Source: Candidatus Iainarchaeum sp.
Lineage (GTDB): Archaea; Iainarchaeota; Iainarchaeia; Iainarchaeales; UBA10219
Direction: 5' to 3'
Assembly: GCA_018304425.1 (NCBI GenBank)
Contig: JAGVWE010000002.1
Span: forward strand, 62,001 to 126,000
Length of the DNA stretch: 64,000 bases
Position 1 is the first letter of the stretch; each line of letters opens with the position of its first letter. Positions 8,766 through 17,777 of this stretch are shown piece by piece. Below the pieces are notes generated by a model. It saw nothing but the letters and a program-made list of their open reading frames with translations, searched no databases and was not told where the DNA came from. The translations under genes and the position numbers were made by a program.

Positions 8766-9326
8766 TTACTTCTCGGCCTCCAGTGCCTTCAATTCCGGGG
8801 ATTCCCCAATCAAGTCAAAGATTTCGCGCTCGAGGGCCTTGACGAGGGGCAGGCAGGCCCGGATTTTGGCGGCCTCATGCGGGTTTCCGGCGCCATAGCG
8901 GGCGGCAAGGTCTTCGAGGCGTTCCTCGACCGAGACCAGTTGGTCGTGCTGGACGCGCTTGTCCGCGTAGAAGACGAGCTTCTCCTCCCAGCCGCGGTCT
9001 GGAAAGGGCTCCAAGATGGAATACAGGCCGTGGCGCGCACAGATGCGGCCGAGGACGGGAAACCCGCACTCGGAGAGCACGCGCTCGACCTGCGCGTACT
9101 CGTCGCCCCCGGCCTGGATGGCGTGCACCTTCATGAGGTCGTGGAGCAACGCGGCACAGCGCACGACCTGGGGCTGGACCTGAATGCCCTTAGCACGCAG
9201 TTTTTCGGCGAGGAACCCCGCCACCCTCGAAACCAACCTGCAGTGGGCGCGCACGTTCGCCGGCAACGCGTACTCGTCCCAGAGCTTCACGCACTCGGCC
9301 TCGGATAAGCGCTTGATGCCGGTCAT
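8766..9326 (-). CDS. HD-domain phosphohydrolase
   Basis: VRAHCRLVSRVAGFLAEKLR...VRCAALLHDLMKVHAIQAGGDE...ARHGLYSILEP; ATG at 9326 overlaps the end of alaX. Confidence 0.8.
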   Translation of the reverse strand: MTGIKRLSEAECVKLWDEYALPANVRAHCRLVSRVAGFLAEKLRAKGIQVQPQVVRCAALLHDLMKVHAIQAGGDEYAQVERVLSECGFPVLGRICARHGLYSILEPFPDRGWEEKLVFYADKRVQHDQLVSVEERLEDLAARYGAGNPHEAAKIRACLPLVKALEREIFDLIGESPELKALEAEK

Positions 9327-9964
9327 GCCTCCAACAACACCTCGATGCGCTCCTTTTCCTTTCCCTTGCTCTCGCGCTTGAGGTAGATGCCCCCAACCTC
9401 GGAGGCGTTGCGGACGTGCGTGCCACAGCATTCCATGGTCTTGAGGCCCTGGCACTCCCACACGAAGCGCGTGGGGTTAGCGGGGTCGCGGTAGACGCGG
9501 ATGGGCCGCGCCGCCTTGACGACCTGGTTTGCCTTGGCCTCGAACTCGGCGAGGTACGGGCGCACGTTTTCCGGCCAAAGGATGTCGAGCCGCGCCTTGT
9601 CCACGGAGACGTTGGAGCCAAAGTATTCGGGGTTGTTGAGCTTTTCTTCCATGATGACGCCGACGATGTGGCCAGCCGAATGCATGCGCATGATGCGGTA
9701 ACGCTTGGCCCAGTCGAGGACGCACTGGACTTCCTGGCCGGGCTGCAAGCCATGGTTGCCTTCGAGCGTGTGGGCAATGTCCGGGCCGTCGACGGCGACG
9801 TCGATGACGGCCTTCCCATTGATGGTGCCGCTGTCGGATTGCTGGCCGCCGGCAAAGCCGAAGAACACGGTGCGGTCCAGCCACACGCGGGGGCCCTCTA
9901 CCTTGACGACTTTCGCCGTGCACTCCTTCAGATAGGCGTCCTGCTCGAACAACTTCTCGGTCAT
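9323..9964 (-). CDS. alaX: Alanyl-tRNA editing protein AlaX
   Basis: FFGFAGGQQSDSGTINGKAVIDV...MRMHSAGHIVGVIMEEK...MECCGTHVRNASEVGGIYLKRESKGKEKERIEV. Confidence 0.92.
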   Translation of the reverse strand: MTEKLFEQDAYLKECTAKVVKVEGPRVWLDRTVFFGFAGGQQSDSGTINGKAVIDVAVDGPDIAHTLEGNHGLQPGQEVQCVLDWAKRYRIMRMHSAGHIVGVIMEEKLNNPEYFGSNVSVDKARLDILWPENVRPYLAEFEAKANQVVKAARPIRVYRDPANPTRFVWECQGLKTMECCGTHVRNASEVGGIYLKRESKGKEKERIEVLLEA

Positions 9965-9985
9965 GGTTTCACTCCCCAAAAAAAC

Positions 9986-10594
9986 TCATTCCCCTAAAAA
10001 GAACGGCTGGAACCGCTCCACCAACCGCTTGCCCTGCGCCCGGGAGAAGCCGAGCAGGACGGCGAAGGCGGCCAGGTCCTTGACGGCGCGGAGTTCCTCG
10101 GGCTTCGAGGCCCCGCTGAAGAACAAGGCGTTGGCCTGGAACTTCTTCAACAGCTTGACGACCATGAAATAGTTTTTGAGGAGAAGGCTCCGCTTCCGCC
10201 CGTTGCAGCGCAGGAAGTCCGCGAAGGAAACCGCGACCGGCACGTTGTTCTCGGCCGAGAGGCGCGCGATGGCCGTGTCAAAGCTGAGCTTGCCGCTGTC
10301 ACAGGGCATGAACAGGAAGTCCACGCCCTTCGTCGAGACCGCGAACTTGTTGGCTTCAACAGAGCCGCCGCGCACCGCCAGGAAGTCGACCTTGCCCCGG
10401 AAGCGTTGCACGACGCGCTGGTCAGGCTGGTCGAGTACGAGGCAGAGCCTGGCCCTTGGATGGGCCTTGCGGAGGGCCTGGAAGCCGGCGTCGTCCTTGC
10501 AGGACGCGGCCAAGAGCACGCGGTCGTTGCCGAGCTCGCCAGCCAGGGAATCGAATTCCTTGCCAGCGGCGAAGACGAGGTCCACGAAGGGCAT
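9986..10594 (-). CDS. rnp3: Ribonuclease P protein component 3 (Rpp30)
   Basis: PHP-like fold, FVDLVFAAGKEFDSLAGELGNDRVLL...RFRGKVDFLAVRGGSVEANKFAVSTKGVDFLFMPCDSGKLSFDTAIARLSAENNVPVAVSF; adjacent to L15e. Confidence 0.82.
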   Translation of the reverse strand: MPFVDLVFAAGKEFDSLAGELGNDRVLLAASCKDDAGFQALRKAHPRARLCLVLDQPDQRVVQRFRGKVDFLAVRGGSVEANKFAVSTKGVDFLFMPCDSGKLSFDTAIARLSAENNVPVAVSFADFLRCNGRKRSLLLKNYFMVVKLLKKFQANALFFSGASKPEELRAVKDLAAFAVLLGFSRAQGKRLVERFQPFFLGE

Positions 10595-10644
10595 GACAAG
10601 AGTAGGTAATCAACGAATTAAATAAGGTATGCCGGGTTCGGCCG

Positions 10645-11259
10645 TTAGTTGCCTTGCCGGTGGTGGGCTCTCAGGCTGGGCCGGTTCTTTTCGTAGCCAA
10701 TGCCTTTGCCGTGCAAGCCCCTGCTCCGCTTCTGGGCCGAGGTCAGGCCGCGTTCGGCGCGGTCCTTGTGTTGCTTGGCGCACACCCAGTTAAGTTCCTT
10801 GTCGGCTTTCACGGTGGGCGCAAAGGGGTCCACCAGGATGGCCTCGAAGTAAAAGTGCTGGCCGTCCTCGCCAATGTAGTAAGAGTTCAGGACTTCGCAG
10901 TTGGGGAACCGCTTGCCGGCCCGCTGCTCGGCAATGCCTTGAATGCTTTGCTTGCGCGTCAGCTTCTCGATGCCCATGCGCTTGGGCTTCCTACCCCGCT
11001 TGGGCCTGAAGTGGAGGCCGCCGCCCTTGCGGATGCGCACGCGGGCCGCGAAAACGCCTTGCTTGGCCTTGTAGCCGAGTTCGCGGGCGCGGGGGATGTT
11101 CGTAGGCTTGTCCAGGCGGACAATGGCTTCCACTGGCCTGCGAAACGAAATCAAGCGCTCGCGGTTCAGCTTCTTGTAATCGTAGGACTCATCCAGCTGT
11201 ACGCCCTTGAACTCCTTTTGGAAGGTCTCCTTCACGTGCTGCGCCAACGACATAAACAA
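10645..11259 (-). CDS. rpl15e: Ribosomal protein eL15
   Basis: RARELGYKAKQGVFAARVRIRKGGGLHFRPKRGRKPKRMGIEKLTRKQSIQGIAEQRAGKRFPNCEVLNSYYIGEDGQ. Confidence 0.97.
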   Translation of the reverse strand: MFMSLAQHVKETFQKEFKGVQLDESYDYKKLNRERLISFRRPVEAIVRLDKPTNIPRARELGYKAKQGVFAARVRIRKGGGLHFRPKRGRKPKRMGIEKLTRKQSIQGIAEQRAGKRFPNCEVLNSYYIGEDGQHFYFEAILVDPFAPTVKADKELNWVCAKQHKDRAERGLTSAQKRSRGLHGKGIGYEKNRPSLRAHHRQGN

Positions 11260-11359
11260 TCCACTAACAAAATCCGGCCAAAAGCAGGACTGGAATACAC
11301 CTAAACTGCTGGAGAAGGCTTTAAAAGGTTTGGGTGGCCGCCTCCGGCGGGCCAGGGGG

Positions 11360-12100
11360 CTAGCCTTTCAGCTTCCCCTCGGCTTCCGCTTCCTCGATGC
11401 CTTCCGCCACGGCTTCGCCGGTGTAGAGGCCGACCAGGCGACCGATGAGGATGGTGATGTAAAGGATGCCGCAGATGACCTCCACGATGGCCAGGGAGCG
11501 GCCGAAGTAGGTCACCGGCAGGACGTCGGCGAAGCCCACCGAGGTCAGGGCCGTGAAGCTGAAGTACACCAGGTCCGCCCAATGGGCCGGCTGGCCGGTG
11601 CCCGGACCCACCAGGATCTCGAAAGAGCCCGGGATGAAGAACTCCAGCAGGGAGAACACCCAGCCCCAGGCGATAGCGATGAGGAGATACACGGCGACCG
11701 CGCCGTAGAGCACCTCGTTCGTCACCTTCTTGACGTGCAGGATGACGTACAGCAGGGACTTGATGATGAAGGCGTAGAAGAGGATCGCGAAGACGTGGTT
11801 CAAGAAGATTATTTCCGGCAGCGGCCAGGCGAAGCGCAGCCAGTTAGACACGAAAGCGGGGACCCCGAGGGCGAGGCCCAACAGGAAGTCTTTCCTGCGG
11901 TGGCTCACCGTGTAGATCCCGGTGATGAGCACCACGGAGAAGACGAGGGCCAGGGCCAGGTAACCGAGCGCGTCGCCTTCCACGAAGGGATAGATCAGGA
12001 TGGAGGCGACGAGGGCAACCAGCAGGAACCGCATGCGCTTGTGCGGGAAGTGGACGATCCCTTCCTTACGGTGGGTGTGGTGGGGCGCGTGCTCGGCCAT
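11360..12100 (-). CDS. Two-pore-domain-type ion channel protein (Ion_trans_2-like)
   Basis: Multiple TM helices followed by WADLVYFSFTALTSVGFADVLPVTYFGRSLAIVEVICGILYITILIGRLVGLY. Confidence 0.8.
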   Translation of the reverse strand: MAEHAPHHTHRKEGIVHFPHKRMRFLLVALVASILIYPFVEGDALGYLALALVFSVVLITGIYTVSHRRKDFLLGLALGVPAFVSNWLRFAWPLPEIIFLNHVFAILFYAFIIKSLLYVILHVKKVTNEVLYGAVAVYLLIAIAWGWVFSLLEFFIPGSFEILVGPGTGQPAHWADLVYFSFTALTSVGFADVLPVTYFGRSLAIVEVICGILYITILIGRLVGLYTGEAVAEGIEEAEAEGKLKG

Positions 12101-12151
12101 GGCAATAATGGGGCGGAAGGGTTCTTATACGTTTCAGGGCGCAAGGTAAAT

Positions 12152-13180
12152 ATGCCCAAATGCAACCGGAGGTGTGCGGCAGAGGCCAAGATAACGCTTG
12201 CCTACGGGCCGCACCACTATTGCGCCGAGCATTTCACGGACTTCTTCGAGCACCGTGTCACCAAGACCGTGCGGAAGTTCAAGCTGCTGAAACGCGGGGA
12301 GAAGGTCGGGATCGGGGTGAGCGGGGGCAAGGATTCGCTGGCCCTCGCCTACCTGTTGGGGAAATACTACGCGAAGTCCAACGAGCTGCTGGCGCTGATG
12401 ATTGACGAGGGCATCGAAGGCTACCGGGATGTGGCCCTGCGGGTGGCGAAGAAATACTGCGACGAGTGGAAGATCCCCTACCAGGTCGTGAAACTCAAGG
12501 ACCGCTTCGGCTACTCGACCACCGAAGTCGTGCACAAGATAAACGCCCAGCCAAGCCTGGGCACGAGCTGCGCGTTCTGCGGGAGCTTCCGCCGCACCGT
12601 CATGAACGAGTGGGCGCGCGAGCAGGGCTGCGACAAGTTTGCCACCGGCCACAACCTGGACGACGAAGCGCAAAGCGTGTTGATGAACGTTTTCTCGAAC
12701 AACCTGCCCAAGATGGCGTGGCTCGGGCCCATGACGGGCGCGGAGGGCTTTGACGGCAACGGCTTGTTCGTCAAGCGCGTCAAGCCCCTCTACGAGTGCC
12801 CCGAAAAAGAGATCATCGCCTTCGACGCGTTCAAGGGAATCGAGCACTACTCGGAGGAATGCTGTCCCTTCAGTTGGATGGCGAAGAGAAACCACGTCCG
12901 CGAGATGCTGAACCACTTCGAGGACCAGTTCCCGGGCACCAAGTTCACGGTCGTCAAGTGGTTGCAGGACCTCAAACCCCACTTAGAGGACGTCAAGCCA
13001 GCGGGCCGGCTCCAGGCATGCACGGCGTGCGGGAGCCCCTCGAACAGCCCCCTGTGCCGGCCCTGCAGCATGGTGAAGCTGCTGGACGCCGTCAAGGCCG
13101 CGCCCCGGAAAGCCGTTGCGGCCAAGGGGGGCCCCACCTGCGCCGAAACCAAGGGCCTCCACGACAGGGAATTCGTTTAA
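12152..13180 (+). CDS. TtuA/Ncs6-family tRNA 2-thiolation protein
   Basis: Zn-Cys N-terminus; PP-loop GIGVSGGKDSLALAYLLGKY; CAFCG...ATGHNLDDEAQSVLMN; C-terminal CTACGSPSNSPLCRPCSM. Confidence 0.92.
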   Translation: MPKCNRRCAAEAKITLAYGPHHYCAEHFTDFFEHRVTKTVRKFKLLKRGEKVGIGVSGGKDSLALAYLLGKYYAKSNELLALMIDEGIEGYRDVALRVAKKYCDEWKIPYQVVKLKDRFGYSTTEVVHKINAQPSLGTSCAFCGSFRRTVMNEWAREQGCDKFATGHNLDDEAQSVLMNVFSNNLPKMAWLGPMTGAEGFDGNGLFVKRVKPLYECPEKEIIAFDAFKGIEHYSEECCPFSWMAKRNHVREMLNHFEDQFPGTKFTVVKWLQDLKPHLEDVKPAGRLQACTACGSPSNSPLCRPCSMVKLLDAVKAAPRKAVAAKGGPTCAETKGLHDREFV

Positions 13181-13212
13181 AAGCGTTAGCAAATAGATTG
13201 AATAGCGTGCGA

Positions 13213-13280
13213 GCCCGAAAGGGCGAGCCAGTCCCATGCCGCGCATGGGACGTTTTCGCAAACCTTTTGTAAAAAGGTTT
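13213..13280 (+). other. Three consecutive perfect hairpins immediately upstream of tRNA-Val
   Basis: GCCC-GAAA-GGGC (13213-13224); GTCCCATGC-CGC-GCATGGGAC (13231-13251); AAACCTTTT-GTA-AAAAGGTTT (13260-13280). Confidence 0.75.
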
Positions 13281-13281
13281 T

Positions 13282-13353
13282 GGGCCTGTAGTCTATCGGC
13301 TAGGACGGCTGCTTGACGTGCAGTAGAGCCTGGTTCAACTCCGGGCAGGCCCA
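13282..13353 (+). tRNA. tRNA-Val (GAC)
   Basis: GGGCCTG...CAGGCCC acceptor; anticodon arm GCTGC-TTGACGT-GCAGT; T-arm CTGGTTCAACTCCGG. Confidence 0.92.
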
Positions 13354-13458
13354 CTTAAACCGATTTAATTGGCGTATACGAGGGTTTTAGGCGATTCCGA
13401 CGGGTTTATAAATTTTTAGAATGCATACTCGTTGTAGGATTTTCAGGAGGTCACTGGA

Positions 13459-13587
13459 ATGGCATTCGAGGAAGAAATCCTGTTCGACGACGAAGACGAC
13501 GGCGGGGACGACGACGACTTCGACGGCGATGACGACGATGACGGCGGCGACGGTGACGACGATTTCGATTACCCTGAAAACAACTAA
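13459..13587 (+). CDS. 42-aa ultra-acidic small protein
   Basis: MAFEEEILFDDEDDGGDDDDFDGDDDDDGGDGDDDFDYPENN; CAGGAGGT RBS; upstream TTTATAAATTTTT box; below ORF-track length cutoff. Confidence 0.72.
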   Translation: MAFEEEILFDDEDDGGDDDDFDGDDDDDGGDGDDDFDYPENN

Positions 13588-13608
13588 ACGATTGTTTTCT
13601 CTTTCAAC

Positions 13609-14847
13609 CTATTTTTGAGCCTTCTTGAGTTCGGCCAGTGAGGCGTCCACTTCGTCGAGTTTTTCCTTGACCTGCTTGTTGTACTGGTTTATTCTTGCCT
13701 TGTAAATGGAGTCGAAGTCGCGTTCCACGTCCTTCCGGAGGCTCTCCCGGAAGTCCGCCAGGTCCTTGAGCTTTTTTTCGACGGCATCGAGGGCGGCAAC
13801 GGCCTGGGACTGGTCGAGTTCCCGCATTTTCTTCTTGAGCAACTGGTCGAGTTCGGCTGACTTGCCTGACACCATGTCGTCCACCCTCAGTTTTACGTCG
13901 TTCATGAAGCCCTCCGAGATGTGGCCCTCCACTTCCAGGGTCTTGCTGATGCGCGCCTCCAACTGGTTCAGCCGTTGTTCCGCGGTTTTCAGGAACTCGT
14001 TGAACCGGAGTTCCGCGCGCTGCAACTCGTTGTTGGTTTCCGCGAACCACTTGGCCTTGGATTCCTCCAGCAACCGGATGTTGGCGGCCAGGTCCTTGGA
14101 CAACTGCTCGCTCAACTGCCTCTGCGCCTGGATGCGGGAAACGTTTTCCTGCGTCAACTCGTTGGTTTTCCGGATTTCGAGGAGCTTCTGGTCCAGGATT
14201 TCCTGCAACTGCCTGCGGTTGGACTCGAACTCGGCCTGGACCTTGGAGAGCATGAGGGTGCGCTGGCTCTCCAAGAGCACGGAGACCTTGGTGGACTCCC
14301 TTTTGAGGGCTTCCGCGATTTTCGCGTCAAGGACCGCGTCGAGCTCCTGCTTCAAGCGCTTCATTTCGTCGAGGCGCGCGTCCACGGCCGTGAGAATGCC
14401 GGAATCCCACAAATGCTCCCGGTCAGGCTTGCGCTCCGGTTGCCCGGAGGCTGCAACGGGTTGCTGGGGAGAGGGCTCGACCCTCGCCTTCTTGCCGAAA
14501 AACCCGAACGCCTTCTGCATGGACACGGGCTCCCTGACTGGCGGCGCTTCAACGGGCTTGGCCTTGGGTTCGGGCGCTTCCTCTTTCTCGTCCTCCCAAC
14601 CCCCGGCCACCTCGCCGAACACGCCCTCGGACTCGGTGACATCCTCTTCCAGGGGCTCGGCGACCGGCCTTGCAGCAAGCGGTTCCCTGGCAACGGGTTT
14701 TCCTCCCCTCGCCTCGGCCAGCAACGCACGGGCATCCTGTTCCGAGACATTGACCTGGCGGAGGTTGGCCACGATTTCCTGGTCGGAAATGCCCAACCCC
14801 ACCAGCTTCTTGACCGAGTCCAGGAGAATCGCGTGCTTGGAGTCCAT
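13609..14847 (-). CDS. Long coiled-coil protein with N-terminal UBA-like helical segment
   Basis: LVGLGISDQEIVANLRQVNVSEQDARALLAEARGG followed by low-complexity linker and about 250 aa of coiled coil. Confidence 0.65.
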   Translation of the reverse strand: MDSKHAILLDSVKKLVGLGISDQEIVANLRQVNVSEQDARALLAEARGGKPVAREPLAARPVAEPLEEDVTESEGVFGEVAGGWEDEKEEAPEPKAKPVEAPPVREPVSMQKAFGFFGKKARVEPSPQQPVAASGQPERKPDREHLWDSGILTAVDARLDEMKRLKQELDAVLDAKIAEALKRESTKVSVLLESQRTLMLSKVQAEFESNRRQLQEILDQKLLEIRKTNELTQENVSRIQAQRQLSEQLSKDLAANIRLLEESKAKWFAETNNELQRAELRFNEFLKTAEQRLNQLEARISKTLEVEGHISEGFMNDVKLRVDDMVSGKSAELDQLLKKKMRELDQSQAVAALDAVEKKLKDLADFRESLRKDVERDFDSIYKARINQYNKQVKEKLDEVDASLAELKKAQK

Positions 14848-14932
14848 GCCACTCAATAGGAATTACCTGAATTTAAGGATAACGAACTGCCTGCGCGCAG
14901 GGCTTTTATTCAGGAAAGCCCTATTGCCTGGC

Positions 14933-15856
14933 ATGCCAGATGCAAGCAGCGCCTTTGAAGCCAATTCCGGGACCCTGGAAATCATTGGGTTCATGGCTCT
15001 TACCATCGTGGTCCTGCTGGTCCTTGGTTTCATCGTGTGGTACCTCCTCCGAATCACGAAAATCTTTCCCCTCAAAGCCTCCAACCCCTTTTCCAGCCAA
15101 GCCCCCGAACTCCCGGCGGAATACCTTCACTCGCCGGAGACCCGCAAAAAGGTCATCCACGCACTGGGCTGGGACCCCACCCCCTTCGCGCCCCGAGAAC
15201 TCCTCCACCTTGTCTTGGCCGACCCCAGCAGTTGGACCCTCATTGCCTCCAACCTGGTGGCCCTGGGCTTGGCCTGGCAGGAGAACGCGGGCCTCGCCAC
15301 GCTCTTGGCCGTGTACTGGTTTCAAAGCGTCATCATCGGTTTCTTCAACGCCTTCAAGATGCTGCTGGCCGAGGGAAGCGAGTTCAAGGCCGTCCTGGGA
15401 GACAGCGTGCTGGGAAAAGGCATCCAGTGGATTGGCCGCCTCTTCTTCACCGGGTTCTTCGCCTTCCACTATGGCTTGTTCCACTTCGTCTACGCCGCGT
15501 TCCTCGGCCTCGAAGGCCTCCTCGCACCCGCGGGCAACTCGGAGTGGCTTGGTTTTCCGGGCTTGTTCGGGCCGCCAAACCTGGAGGTCGTGCTGCCGGC
15601 CGCCGCCCTGTTCTTCTCCAACCACGGGTACTCGTTCATCCACAACCGCGGCACCGACAAACTCAAGTCCCCAGCCCAGCTCATGGCCGCGCCCTACGCG
15701 AGAATCATCCCCATGCACTTGACCCTCATCTTCGGGGCGCTCCTCTACGTCCTGGGCGGCCCGCTGCTGGCGCTCGGGTTGTTCGGCTTGCTCAAGACCG
15801 CGGCCGACGTCACCATGCACGTCCAAGAACACGCCCAGGCAACGGCCACGCAGTGA
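14933..15856 (+). CDS. Integral membrane protein (DUF6498-like)
   Basis: Multiple hydrophobic helices; LAVYWFQSVIIGFFNAFKML...FAFHYGLFHFVYAAFL...HGYSFIHNR. Confidence 0.6.
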   Translation: MPDASSAFEANSGTLEIIGFMALTIVVLLVLGFIVWYLLRITKIFPLKASNPFSSQAPELPAEYLHSPETRKKVIHALGWDPTPFAPRELLHLVLADPSSWTLIASNLVALGLAWQENAGLATLLAVYWFQSVIIGFFNAFKMLLAEGSEFKAVLGDSVLGKGIQWIGRLFFTGFFAFHYGLFHFVYAAFLGLEGLLAPAGNSEWLGFPGLFGPPNLEVVLPAAALFFSNHGYSFIHNRGTDKLKSPAQLMAAPYARIIPMHLTLIFGALLYVLGGPLLALGLFGLLKTAADVTMHVQEHAQATATQ

Positions 15857-15891
15857 AAAAAGGCGGAAAGCAGAAAATGGGTTGCGGGCAG

Positions 15892-15963
15892 TGGACTGGC
15901 CGGGAATCGAACCCGGAGTCTCCACAATGCCAATGTGGCGTCTTACCACTCGACTACCAGCCC
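15892..15963 (-). tRNA. tRNA-Ala (GGC)
   Basis: Reverse strand GGGCTGG...CCAGTCCA; anticodon arm CCACA-TTGGCAT-TGTGG; T-arm CCGGGTTCGATTCCCGG. Confidence 0.93.
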
Positions 15964-16022
15964 AACTAAACAATATTGGCCAGAAGAAGGTAATTAAAGC
16001 TATGGGGTGGGCCGTCGGTTCG

Positions 16023-16736
16023 TTAATTGTAGGCCATGGCCCGTATCGTCCCCTTGCAGACCACGTCAAACGACTTGGGCTTAATCATGCCGTCTTCTTT
16101 CATGGTGTAATGGATGGTGATGACCCCGTTCGATAGCTTGGTTCCGGCCGGTGGCGTTGGAAAGCTCTCCACGACACCCCATTCCCCTCCCAGGGAATCG
16201 GCCCAGGTCTTCACTTCGGCCGTGCCAGCGAAGTCCCCGGAAAGGTCCGCATAGAAATCGGCAGCAGAATGAGGAATATCGAATTGCCCGGTAATCCGGT
16301 TCTCCCAGACTTCGAGGGTGAGTGCCACGCCATCCTGCCCGATGTGGATGTATTCGTCGCCTCCCCTGCAGGACGCGGTCGTTCTCTCCTGCACCTTCGC
16401 ATCTATCCTGGAGAACATGTCCTCGGGAGCGCAGGCATAGTTGCATTCGATTACCTTTACCGGGTAAAGGGACATGCTGTTCCCTGCGAGGTAGTCGATG
16501 GAGCGGAGACCCCGTGCATGGCAGTAGGCTTCTGAATCCAGGCAGTCGTCAAAGGTCTGGCAATCCTTGCAGACATAGCCAAACTTTGGAATCGATTCGC
16601 CGTCGGCGAAGAAGAAACCCGTTTGCCCAGGCGCCGTCTGCACCGCCGGTTTTTGTCCTGGAAAAGACAGGCAACCCACAAGAAGCAGGAAAACGAAGAG
16701 TGCGAGGCCCGGCAGCAATCCTTTGGTGGCCTTCAT
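16023..16736 (-). CDS. Putative lipoprotein
   Basis: MKATKGLLPGLALFVFLLLVGCLSFPGQ lipobox; Cys-rich extracellular domain. Confidence 0.65.
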   Translation of the reverse strand: MKATKGLLPGLALFVFLLLVGCLSFPGQKPAVQTAPGQTGFFFADGESIPKFGYVCKDCQTFDDCLDSEAYCHARGLRSIDYLAGNSMSLYPVKVIECNYACAPEDMFSRIDAKVQERTTASCRGGDEYIHIGQDGVALTLEVWENRITGQFDIPHSAADFYADLSGDFAGTAEVKTWADSLGGEWGVVESFPTPPAGTKLSNGVITIHYTMKEDGMIKPKSFDVVCKGTIRAMAYN

Positions 16737-16746
16737 GGTCTCAGGC

Positions 16747-16995
16747 TTAGGGCGCGATGAGGATGACGTTGTCGCCGCGCAAAATGATTTGCTTGAACTT
16801 GGTCTTGGGTTCGCCGTTGACGAGTTGCTCGGCGTGCTCGAGGACGATGTTCATGTGCACGTCAAAGGCCTTCAGGGTGCCCCTGATCTGGGTGTCGCCT
16901 TTCAGCGAGACCAGGACTTCCTTTCCAATCGCTTCATTCAAGAGGTCAAAGGGTCTATTCGTCAAAAAAAACAACTCCTCAACGGGGTTTACCAA
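16747..16995 (-). CDS. Sm/LSm-like RNA-binding protein (SmAP)
   Basis: RPFDLLNEAIGKEVLVSLKGDTQIRGTLKAFDVHMNIVLEHAEQ...KQIILRGDNVILI, Sm1 and Sm2 motifs. Confidence 0.93.
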   Translation of the reverse strand: MVNPVEELFFLTNRPFDLLNEAIGKEVLVSLKGDTQIRGTLKAFDVHMNIVLEHAEQLVNGEPKTKFKQIILRGDNVILIAP

Positions 16996-17776
16996 ATAAG
17001 GACCTAAAGCTATTTAAAAGGCTTTGGATGAGCCCGGCTTTTTCCTGGGCCACGGACTCCACTGGCTTGCCGGCCACCCGCAGCGCGGCCTTGGCGAAGG
17101 CCAGCGAAGCCGGTGCATTGGGTTTTCGGACGACGACCGGAGAAACCTTTTCCTGCATGAAGCTCCGCCGCACTTCGTCGTCAAAGGGGATGATGCCCAG
17201 GACCGGCAGTTCCAGCATCTTCGAGACCTCGTCCTCGGAGACCTCGCCCTTCTCGCGTAACACGAAGTTGAGCACGACGCCAATGGGCTTGGCGCCCAGC
17301 CGCTGCGTGGTGATCTTAATCTTCAAGACGTCCGCAATGGAAGCACTGGTTGGCTGCGTGACGAGAAGCACCTCTTCGGCGGCCGCCAGCGAGGACAACA
17401 CGTTTTTCTCGATGCCGGCCGGGGCATCCAACAACACGTAGTCGAACATGGGGGCAATGGATTGCACGACCGAGCCCAGCCGCTCCGTGTCCACGCGGCG
17501 GTAGTTTTCGAGGCTCAGCCCCGAGGGAATGAATTTCACGCCCTCCGGGCCCTCGTAGAGCGCGTCCTGCACCGAGGCCTCGCCGAGGAGGACATCGTGC
17601 AAGGTGATGGGAGAGGAATGCATGCCCAGCAACAGGGATAGGTTGGCCATCGCGACATCCGCGTCCACCAGGCAGACATGGTAGCCCAGTCTCGTCAAGG
17701 CGATGCCGAGGTTGGCGGTAACCGTGGTCTTGCCCACGCCGCCCTTCCCGGACGCGATGGTGATGACGCGCGGCAT
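16979..17776 (-). CDS. MinD/ParA-family ATPase
   Basis: MPRVITIASGKGGVGKTTVTANLGIALTRLGYHVCLVDADVAMANLSLLLG deviant Walker A. Confidence 0.92.
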   Translation of the reverse strand: MPRVITIASGKGGVGKTTVTANLGIALTRLGYHVCLVDADVAMANLSLLLGMHSSPITLHDVLLGEASVQDALYEGPEGVKFIPSGLSLENYRRVDTERLGSVVQSIAPMFDYVLLDAPAGIEKNVLSSLAAAEEVLLVTQPTSASIADVLKIKITTQRLGAKPIGVVLNFVLREKGEVSEDEVSKMLELPVLGIIPFDDEVRRSFMQEKVSPVVVRKPNAPASLAFAKAALRVAGKPVESVAQEKAGLIQSLLNSFRSLFGKPR

Positions 17777-17777
17777 T

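Noticed and set aside
12134-12982. 282-aa reverse ORF opposite the TtuA-like gene
   Set aside because: Shadow ORF; no family features, and the opposite strand has PP-loop and zinc motifs.
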